A stretch of 64,000 nucleotides of DNA, from positions 1 to 64,000 of the forward strand of contig NZ_AUCF01000014.1 of assembly GCF_000429625.1 (NCBI RefSeq), read 5' to 3'. This document shows, one piece after another, positions 58,304 through 64,000 of the stretch. The stretch's first letter is position 1, and each line of letters starts with the position of its first letter. The notes beneath the pieces are model-generated. The model did no database searches. It saw only the letters and a list, made by a program, of their open reading frames with translations, and had not been told where the DNA came from. The stretch is from Azospirillum halopraeferens DSM 3675. Lineage in GTDB: Bacteria > Pseudomonadota > Alphaproteobacteria > Azospirillales > Azospirillaceae. The position numbers and the translations under genes are program-made.

Positions 58304-59266
58304 ATGGCCCGACACCGCCGCACCGAGGATTTGGTCCCCCACCTGCTGGACGCCGTCGGCCCCCGCGCGAAGTCGCTGATCATCACCGTCTACGGCGATG
58401 CGGTGCGGCCGCACGGCGGCTCGGCCTGGCTGGGCAGCCTGATCGACCTGATGGCGCGGTTCGCGCTGAGCGAGCGCATCGTCCGCACCTCGGTCTTCCG
58501 CCTGTGCAAGGACGAGTGGCTGATCAACACCCAGATCGGCCGGCGCAGCTTCTACCGCGTGACGGAGAGCGGGCACGAGCGCTTCGCCGCGGCGGAGCGG
58601 CGGATCTACGCCCCCCTCGTCCGCGCCTGGGACCGCAACTGGCACATGCTGCTGATCGGCCAGGCGGCCATCGACGCGGAGACGCGCGAGACGCTGCGGC
58701 GCGAGCTGGGCTGGCTGGGCTTCGGCACCGTGTCACCCGCCGTGCTGACCCACCCGTCCTGCGACGAGGCGGCGGTCAACCGCCTGCTCGCCCGGCTGGG
58801 CGTCAGCGACAAGGTGGTGCTGATGAAGGCGACGCAGGACCCCGGCGGGGCCGGCGGGGTGGCGGCCCTGCGCGACCTGGTGCGGAGCTGCTGGGACATC
58901 GACCGGCTGGAGGCCGACTACGCCGCCTTCCTGGCCCGCTTCCGCCCGGTCTGGCAGGCGCTGGAGGATGCCGCGGACCCCGATCCGGGGGCGGCCTTCG
59001 TCCTGCGCACGCTGATGATCCACGATTTCCGCCGCATCCTGCTGCGCGACCCGATGCTGCCGCCCGACCTGCTGTCGCCGGACTGGCCGGGTCAGGCGTC
59101 GCGCATGCTCACCCGCAACCTCTACCGCCGCCTCCGCCGCCCGTCGGAGGCGTTCCTGGTGGCCGAGCTGAAGACCGCCGACGGCCCCCTGCCCGAGGCG
59201 GCCCCCGCCTTCTACGGCCGATTCGGCGGCATCGACGACGACCGGGCCGACGTGGCGGCCCAGTAA
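58304..59266 (+). CDS. PaaX-family transcriptional repressor
   Basis: A 320-residue protein. The N-terminal winged helix is typical of PaaX (AKSLIITVYGDAVRPHGGSAWLGSLIDLMARF, read as AKSLIITVYGDAV and SAWLGSLIDLMARFALSERI). RTSVFRLCKDEWLINTQIGRRSFY forms the recognition region, with the middle domain RAWDRNWHMLLIG and C-terminal IHDFRRILLRDPMLPPDLLSPDWPGQ. PaaX senses phenylacetyl-CoA; relatives sense other acyl-CoAs. No paa genes are nearby, so the effector is probably different. It diverges from livK and precedes the diiron protein gene by 277 bp. Confidence 0.92.
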   Translation: MARHRRTEDLVPHLLDAVGPRAKSLIITVYGDAVRPHGGSAWLGSLIDLMARFALSERIVRTSVFRLCKDEWLINTQIGRRSFYRVTESGHERFAAAERRIYAPLVRAWDRNWHMLLIGQAAIDAETRETLRRELGWLGFGTVSPAVLTHPSCDEAAVNRLLARLGVSDKVVLMKATQDPGGAGGVAALRDLVRSCWDIDRLEADYAAFLARFRPVWQALEDAADPDPGAAFVLRTLMIHDFRRILLRDPMLPPDLLSPDWPGQASRMLTRNLYRRLRRPSEAFLVAELKTADGPLPEAAPAFYGRFGGIDDDRADVAAQ

Positions 59267-59543
59267 CCGGCCCGGCACTACCCGCACCCGATACGAATCC
59301 CCTGCCCTTACCCGCCGTTCTGCATCGCGAATGCCGCGCCGGAACCCCTGTGCGCGTTGGGGATTCGCGCGTCTAAGGGGCGCCGCGTTTCACATGATAC
59401 TGAATCACGTTGATCGCCACAAAAATCTGTGTCACGTTCTGTGCGTGCACCGGACGACGCCCGCGGGTGGCCCGGAACGAACGAGAAGCGGTGCGGACCC
59501 GGTCCCCCCCATTCCGCACCCACCCCCCAGGAGGAACACGCGC
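59267..59543 (+). promoter_or_regulatory. Leader region of the diiron protein gene with direct repeats
   Basis: This 277-bp gap contains no gene. TCACGTT occurs twice in direct orientation (59405-59411 and 59432-59438), 27 bp apart, flanking CACA-N6-TGTG. Such spacing fits a tandem activator or repressor site. No consensus promoter is convincing. The first ATG with a good ribosome site (AGGAGGAACACGCGC) is 59544. Confidence 0.4.
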
Positions 59544-60572
59544 ATGGCCAGGAACTACGAGCGGATCGCCGACACCATGGAGCTGCCGCCGCCGACGCCG
59601 CAGCCCAACGTCTTTCCGCTGTCGTGGGAATCGCACACCAGGAAGCTGGAGGAGATCTGGACCGCCGCACAGCGCGAGGTGTGGGACCCGGCGAAGCTGC
59701 CGTGGGAGACCTTCGACCCCGCGCGCTATTCGTGGGAGGAGCGCGAGGCCATCGCCTATTGGTGGACGTTGCTGTCGGTGTTCGACGCCTCCGCCCCGCC
59801 GGTCTTCGCCGAGGCCCTGATCAAGACTTACGAGGTGCACGAGGAGGATCCGGTCCGCCGCTGCTTCTTCTCGGTCACCCGCGACGAGCAGAACCACGAG
59901 CAGCTCTGCGGCCTCGCCATCACGCGACTGCTGGGCCACGACAACCCGCTGACCTACGAGCCGCGCACCGAGCTGGGGAAGAAGCTGCGGCGCAACGCCC
60001 ACTGGCTCTATTACAACGGCGGACGCTACTGGACCGGCTACAAGCAGGCGGTGCCCAAGTATCCGCTGGCGGTGCTGTTCAGCTCGTTCCTGATGGGCGA
60101 GATCGCGGCGGCCACCATCTTCCACCAGATGGCCGCGCAGTCGAAGGAGCCGGTGTTCCAGACCGCCTTCAGGAATGTCGGGCGCGACGAGGGCCGCCAC
60201 ATGGCCATCTGCATGTCGCTGATGGAGCGCGACTATCCCGGGCTGCCGGCCGAGGACCGCGCCGTCATCACCAAGCAGATCCGCGCGGGATACCTGTTCC
60301 TGTCGGCCGTGCTGTTCGAGCCGCCGCCCGAGTTCTGGGACCTGCCGGAGGACTTCATCCCCGTACAGCGCCGCGCCGAGGAGATCGCCCGCAAGGCCGG
60401 CTTCGGCATCCCCACCTACGAGATGAAGCACGAGAACTGGCGCAACGCCATGCTGAACCTGAAGGGCGTGCTGGATAAGTACGGCATCCCCTTCCCCGCC
60501 ATCCCCGAGGTGGGCATCACCGGCGAGGAGGTCACCGACATCGACATGGACGAGATCATCCCCGTCTTCTGA
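59544..60572 (+). CDS. Ferritin-like diiron protein, candidate oxygenase component
   Basis: A 342-residue soluble protein. The residues for a ferritin-type diiron site are visible: Glu90 (VFAEAL), Glu115-x2-His118 (RDEQNHEQ), Glu186 (LMGEIAAA) and Glu216-x2-His219 (RDEGRHMA). That is the two-fold Glu/Glu-x2-His arrangement of diiron oxygenases, ribonucleotide reductase R2 and AurF-like enzymes. The protein is full of aromatic residues (WHE-rich N-terminus, HWLYYNGGRYWTGY). I cannot assign it to a characterised oxygenase. The reductase encoded next supports an O2-activating role, and Liv transport plus a PaaX-type repressor suggest a carboxylate or aryl-CoA substrate. Confidence 0.8.
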   Translation: MARNYERIADTMELPPPTPQPNVFPLSWESHTRKLEEIWTAAQREVWDPAKLPWETFDPARYSWEEREAIAYWWTLLSVFDASAPPVFAEALIKTYEVHEEDPVRRCFFSVTRDEQNHEQLCGLAITRLLGHDNPLTYEPRTELGKKLRRNAHWLYYNGGRYWTGYKQAVPKYPLAVLFSSFLMGEIAAATIFHQMAAQSKEPVFQTAFRNVGRDEGRHMAICMSLMERDYPGLPAEDRAVITKQIRAGYLFLSAVLFEPPPEFWDLPEDFIPVQRRAEEIARKAGFGIPTYEMKHENWRNAMLNLKGVLDKYGIPFPAIPEVGITGEEVTDIDMDEIIPVF

Positions 60573-60618
60573 TGCCGTCGGTATGACGACCGTCACATCT
60601 CCCGCGTCCGCAACCTGA

Positions 60619-60657
60619 GGGGCGGCGGTGGCCGATGGTGCCGCCGCCCCCTTTTTT
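60619..60657 (+). terminator. Intrinsic terminator between the diiron protein and reductase genes
   Basis: GGGGCGGCGG (60619-60628) pairs perfectly with CCGCCGCCCC (60641-60650) around a 12-nt loop. It is followed by CTTTTTT (60651-60657). A canonical intrinsic terminator in the 108-bp gap between two genes that otherwise look like partners. It would lower reductase expression by partial read-through or separate the two transcripts. Confidence 0.85.
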
Positions 60658-60680
60658 CCCATCCAGCCGAGGGTTCGCCC

Positions 60681-61727
60681 GTGAGCCGCATCCGCCTGCA
60701 TCCGTCCGGTCGCGAAGTCCAGTGCGGCGAGGGCGACACCGTCCTCTCCGCCCTGGAGAAGGCCGGCTACGCCCTGCCCAACAACTGCCGTGCCGGCGCC
60801 TGCGGCGAGTGCAAGGTGAAGGTGATCAGCGGCCGGTTCGACCAGGGGATGGTGCTGGACATGGCCCTGTCCCGCGACGAGCGCAAGGACGGCTACGGCC
60901 TGATGTGCATGGCCAAGCCCATCAGCGAGGAGCTGGTGATCGAGTGGGGCACCGCCGACGCCAAGCCCAAGCTGTTCCCTCCGCGCGAGGACGTGTGGTT
61001 CGTCGTCACCGACCGCATCCCCCGCACGCCGCGCATCGTGGAGATCCTGCTGCGCCCGCTGGGCCAGCCGCTGCGGTACTGGCCGGGCCAGTACGTGCTG
61101 TTCGGCGACGAGCGCGAGGGCGCGCCGCCGCGCTGCTATTCCATCGCCAACGCGCCGCGGCCCGACGGCGAGATCGCGCTGCACGTCACCCGCGTCGACG
61201 GCGGCGCCACCAGCACCTGGATCCACGACCGCGTGAAGGTCGGCGACATGGTGCGGCTGTCCGGTCCCTACGGCACCTTCATCGGCGACCCCTCGGTGGA
61301 GACGCCGGTGCTCTGCATGGCCGCCGGCTCCGGCCTCGCCCCCATCCTGGCGCTGGCCGACGCGGCCCTGCGCCGCGGCTACCGCCTGCCGGTGACCCTG
61401 CTGTTCTCCGCCCGCTGCGAGGAGGACGTGTACGAACGCGGCCTGATGGCCTATTGGCAGGCGAAGCACCGCAACTTCGAGTTCCGGCGCACGTTGACCC
61501 GCGAGGCGCGCCCCGACGCCCTGCACGGCCGCATCCCCGACGTGCTGCCCGGCCTGTTCGCCGACCTGTCGCAGCACAGCGTCTTCATCGCCGGCAGTCC
61601 GGAGTTCGTCGATGCCTGCACCGCCGCCGCCCGCGCGCTGGGCGCCGACGAGGCGCTGATCCACACCGAAGGCTATTTCACCCAGCAACAGCCGGAATAC
61701 CCCGTCGCCGAACGGCTGGCCGGCTGA
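60681..61727 (+). CDS. 2Fe-2S ferredoxin / FAD-NAD(P)H oxidoreductase
   Basis: A 348-residue electron-transfer protein. Residues 1-90 are a plant-type ferredoxin (Cys36, Cys41, Cys44 in NNCRAGACGECKVK; Cys76 in LMCMAKP). Residues about 105-205 are the FAD domain (WPGQYVLFG, RCYSIANAP). Residues about 210-345 are the NAD(P) domain (CMAAGSGLAPILALA, FIAGSPEFVDACTAA). The order resembles reductases of bacterial monooxygenases such as MmoC and the AscD reductase. It probably feeds electrons to the diiron protein. The GTG start has GAGGG upstream. A terminator lies just before it. Confidence 0.9.
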   Translation: MSRIRLHPSGREVQCGEGDTVLSALEKAGYALPNNCRAGACGECKVKVISGRFDQGMVLDMALSRDERKDGYGLMCMAKPISEELVIEWGTADAKPKLFPPREDVWFVVTDRIPRTPRIVEILLRPLGQPLRYWPGQYVLFGDEREGAPPRCYSIANAPRPDGEIALHVTRVDGGATSTWIHDRVKVGDMVRLSGPYGTFIGDPSVETPVLCMAAGSGLAPILALADAALRRGYRLPVTLLFSARCEEDVYERGLMAYWQAKHRNFEFRRTLTREARPDALHGRIPDVLPGLFADLSQHSVFIAGSPEFVDACTAAARALGADEALIHTEGYFTQQQPEYPVAERLAG

Positions 61728-61758
61728 TCCGCATGGGTCCGTGCCGCCGGCGCCCGTA

Positions 61759-62412
61759 TCACGCGTCGGCGCAGGACCGGTCGACGATGCGGGCGAGGAC
61801 GCTCTTGGCCATCTCCCGCAGGGCGAGGCGCCGCTTCCCGTCCGGCAGGTCGGCCAGGACCTTCATGACCCGGGCCATCTCGGCATCGCTGTCGAGGTGG
61901 GTCAGGAAGCCGTCGAGCGCGTCGGAGCGTCCGGCGTCCGGGGCGTGCGCCGCCGACAGGAGCCGTTGCGCGGCCATGGCGTGCATCGCGATCACCCGGT
62001 CACCGCTCATCCCCCGGATGCGCCCGACCAGCACCGCGACGCGCATGGTGTCGTCCGGGCCGTCGAGCATGCCGTGCAGGAACATCAGCCCGACGATGCG
62101 CAGCATGAACTGCAACAGCTCGTGGGCGTCCCGGCCGGCGCTGGCCGGGGGGAGGTTCAGGTTCCGCTCGATGGCGGCCTTGAGCCAGGGGCTGACGAAC
62201 GGGGAGACGAGCAAGCGGCGGGGGTCGACCGGCGGGGTCAGAGGGTCCGGGGGAAAGGCGTCGGCGAGAAGCCGGGCGTCCTCGGCCGCGGTCAGCGGCG
62301 GGCGCCGCAGGGCGCCGCGCAGCGCCTCGTTCAACCATTCGCAGGCGAAGGGAGCGACCGCCTCGGGGCCGATGTCCGTCCCTTCCGGGCGGCCGCTCGT
62401 TCTTCCGGACAT
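61759..62412 (-). CDS. Hypothetical helical protein
   Basis: A 217-residue protein of unknown family. It is mostly helical and soluble, with ARDAHELLQFMLRIVGLMFLHGML as the most hydrophobic patch (read as LLQFMLRIVGLMF). ALDGFLTHLDSDAEMARVMKVL and GKRRLALREMAKSVLARIV follow at the C-terminus. No signal peptide, membrane helix or metal motif is clear. Third positions are consistently G or C. It converges on the reductase gene with 31 bp between stops. The start MSGRTSG at 62412 is preferred over a TTG-type extension. Confidence 0.7.
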   Translation of the reverse strand: MSGRTSGRPEGTDIGPEAVAPFACEWLNEALRGALRRPPLTAAEDARLLADAFPPDPLTPPVDPRRLLVSPFVSPWLKAAIERNLNLPPASAGRDAHELLQFMLRIVGLMFLHGMLDGPDDTMRVAVLVGRIRGMSGDRVIAMHAMAAQRLLSAAHAPDAGRSDALDGFLTHLDSDAEMARVMKVLADLPDGKRRLALREMAKSVLARIVDRSCADA

Positions 62413-62702
62413 GCGCGGACCCCTGCTGACGAATATACCGGGAAGACGATCCGCGTGATTCGGCGTGTCGCGCGTGTCGCCAGTCTTTCCACACCCACTG
62501 GGTAACGTGTTTTGCAACCCAGTTCAACACGATTTCTTTCCGTCATGGCCAATCCTGGTCATGCCGCGGGGCATCAATTGCCGGCATTTTGTGGACATTC
62601 GGGCCTTCGGCCGTCCGGGCAAAGCCGGGACGGTCCAAACCAAGCCGCTGCACCGGATCAGGCGGCGGTGACACATTGCGCCCGGTGAAGGGAAAACGAC
62701 CG
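62413..62702. other. Intergenic region with inverted repeats, no gene seen
   Basis: A 290-bp gap between divergent genes. ACTGGGT (62497-62503) and ACCCAGT (62517-62523) form a 7-bp dyad with a 13-nt loop, and CGTGTT/AACACG (62506-62531) overlaps it. The gap probably carries both divergent promoters, but boxes cannot be assigned. Confidence 0.35.
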
Positions 62703-63083
62703 ATGCCACGCCCCACCCACTCCCCCTTTCCTCCCCTGGATGACCTGTTCTCGTCGCTGTCTTCGGCGGGGCCGTTGCGCATGCGCAACATCACCGTGAA
62801 GGGTCAGCGCACCACCATGCGCCTGGAATCCGCCCTGTGGAAGGCGCTGGAAGAGATCGGCGCGCGGGAGGGCATGTCGATCAGCCAGCTCTGCTCCCGG
62901 GTCAAGGAGCAGATCGAGAACCGGACGCCCGTCTGCGCCGAAGACGAGAAGGTGTCGCTCACGGCGGCGGTCCGGCTGTTCCTGCTGACCTACTACCGCG
63001 CCGCGGCGCTGGAGCACCCCCTTTTCGACATCCCGCCGATGATGAACGGGCGGGCGCGCCAGGGCGAGGGCTACCGCCTCTGA
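62703..63083 (+). CDS. Ribbon-helix-helix domain protein
   Basis: A 126-residue protein. The central RNITVKGQRTTMRLESALWK, ALEEIGAREGMSISQLCSRV segment is a ribbon-helix-helix of the RHH_4 family, common in Alphaproteobacteria. The following helix LTAAVRLFLLTYYRAAALEH may mediate multimerisation. Its DNA target is unknown; relatives are often solitary regulators. The start at 62703 has GGGAAAACG upstream. Confidence 0.82.
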   Translation: MPRPTHSPFPPLDDLFSSLSSAGPLRMRNITVKGQRTTMRLESALWKALEEIGAREGMSISQLCSRVKEQIENRTPVCAEDEKVSLTAAVRLFLLTYYRAAALEHPLFDIPPMMNGRARQGEGYRL

Positions 63084-63091
63084 TACGGCCG

Positions 63092-63118
63092 GCGCGCCCC
63101 CCTGGCCGGGGGGTGCGC
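63092..63118. terminator. Hairpin after the ribbon-helix-helix gene
   Basis: GCGCGCCCCCC (63092-63102) pairs with GGGGGGTGCGC (63108-63118) through an 11-bp stem with one G-T pair and a 5-nt loop, nine nt after the stop. No U-run follows, so termination is inferred. Confidence 0.5.
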
Positions 63119-63253
63119 ACCCCTCATGCCAGGGTATGCAGAATCGTACCCGCAATCGCTGCGCAGTCTTGATGATCGGGCCGCGACCGTGTACTCCTAT
63201 ATGCAGCTTCCGAATTCTCCGGATGCGCGTGGCGGGGTGAGAGGGGTCGTTGA

Positions 63254-64000
63254 TGAGCATCAGCACGGCGATCGGCATTCTTCTCGACCGCGCCGAGCGT
63301 TCCGGAGCGGCGCTGAGCGTCTACGACGAGAATGACCGTCTGCTGGCAGCCAATCGGCGCCAGTCGGAAATCTATCAGTTCGTCGACTTCGCCCGGCGAC
63401 CGACGTTCGACGAACTGGTCTGGAAGTGCATCGAGCACCGCAAGCTCGCCGACGGTACGGTCTACCGCAATCCGCAGCACTGGATATCGACCGCTGCCGC
63501 CTTCCGGGGCTTCTCGGAGTTCAGCCAGTTCATCACCCATCATTCCGACGGGCGCACGCTGCTGGTGTGCCATGAGCGCATCCGGGATTCGTCGAACTGG
63601 TGGTATCAGGCGCGCATCGACATCACCGCGGAGATGAAGCGGCGGGTGCGCGACGGCGACGACCGGCTGGATTCCGCGAGCTGGACGACCGCGTTCACCC
63701 CGCTCACGCGCAATTCCTTCGTTCCCATCGGCAACGTGCTGGCGGCCATTCCCGCCGCCGCGGCGCTGGTCGTTGATCGCGGCAAGATTCTGGACGCCAA
63801 CCCCGCCTTCCTGAAGATGCTGGTGGCCGCCGACGGGTTCATCAATGTGGGCGGGCGCGTCGCCCTGCACGATGCGGCCGAACAGGCGGACTTCCAGCGC
63901 CGGCTGAGCCGGTTCTTTCAAGGGCCGGAGAGCGGAACCACGATCCCCCTGCGGGTGTCCCGCCGCGACGGCGGCGAGCCGTACCTGGCCACCCTGTCGG
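63254..64000 (+). CDS. PAS-domain signalling protein, 5' part (runs off the window)
   Basis: The first 249 residues are visible and the frame is open at the last base. Residues about 10-120 look like a PAS-type sensor (SGAALSVYDENDRLLAANRRQ, then FDELVWKCIEHRKLADG and WWYQARIDITAEMKRR). A second PAS-like region follows (ALVVDRGKILDANPAFLKML). The missing C-terminus probably holds the output domain, by analogy a LuxR HTH or kinase. The ATG at 63254 follows GAGAGGGGTCGTTG. Confidence 0.75.

Noticed and set aside
59544..60572. Annotation as BoxB, PaaA or AcsF
   Set aside because: Length and motifs do not fit: BoxB is clearly longer, PaaA needs partner subunits absent here, and AcsF motifs are missing.

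Overview
This 64 kb window is very GC-rich (third codon positions are mostly G or C). It looks like the chromosome of a metabolically versatile alphaproteobacterium, probably Rhodospirillales or Azospirillum-like. The evidence is a tetrahydromethanopterin (H4MPT) C1 module of the Methylobacterium type, a HupSLC uptake hydrogenase, a bacteriophytochrome phosphorelay, TRAP and Liv transporters, a PaaX-type repressor and ribbon-helix-helix proteins. The species assignment is inference. No tRNA, rRNA, CRISPR array or intact insertion sequence was seen.

Layout. (1) 1-288 is the tail of enolase, closed by a shared hairpin terminator. (2) 339-8422 is a sugar-acid catabolic operon: TRAP transporter, enolase-superfamily dehydratase, SDR, idonate-type dehydrogenase and 2-hydroxyacid dehydrogenase, with a divergent GntR/FCD regulator. 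(3) 8495-23314 holds housekeeping and accessory genes: a LysR regulator, a quinone-oxidoreductase-like enzyme, a MaoC-phosphotransacetylase fusion, a hemerythrin, clpB with a clear sigma-32 promoter, a bacteriophytochrome with its response regulator and hybrid kinase, a cupin regulator with an esterase, and an Rrf2 regulator. (4) A truncated FAD/NAD(P) protein (about 23590-24165) abuts the C1 island.

(5) 24181-44166 is the C1 island. It contains fhcBADC, mptG-mtdB-orf5-mch-orf7-citG-like, fae, a HisA-like gene, mfnD-mfnF, and folB-mfnE-afpA-DHPS-like-DUF447-mfnB, followed by a pair of small secreted proteins. Together these condense formaldehyde with H4MPT (Fae), oxidise methylene-H4MPT (MtdB), hydrolyse methenyl-H4MPT (Mch), transfer the formyl group to methylofuran and release formate (FhcABCD). 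The remaining genes make the two cofactors, dephospho-H4MPT and methylofuran. Three promoter regions of the island (fhc, fae, folB) share a core, ACTTnnGTCCAA, in the same orientation relative to the gene. I read this as the binding site of an unidentified common regulator.

(6) 44371-48071 holds an MFS exporter with a LuxR regulator, a dienelactone-hydrolase-like lipoprotein and a small RTX protein. (7) 48133-51845 is hupSLC without maturation genes. (8) 52137-53357 is a lone AAA ATPase with a palindrome-rich promoter. (9) 53332-61727 is livKHMGF, a PaaX-family repressor, a small ferritin-like diiron protein and its apparent 2Fe-2S/FAD reductase. This may be an undescribed oxygenase system. 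(10) 61759-64000 holds an unknown protein, a ribbon-helix-helix protein and the start of a PAS protein that runs off the window.
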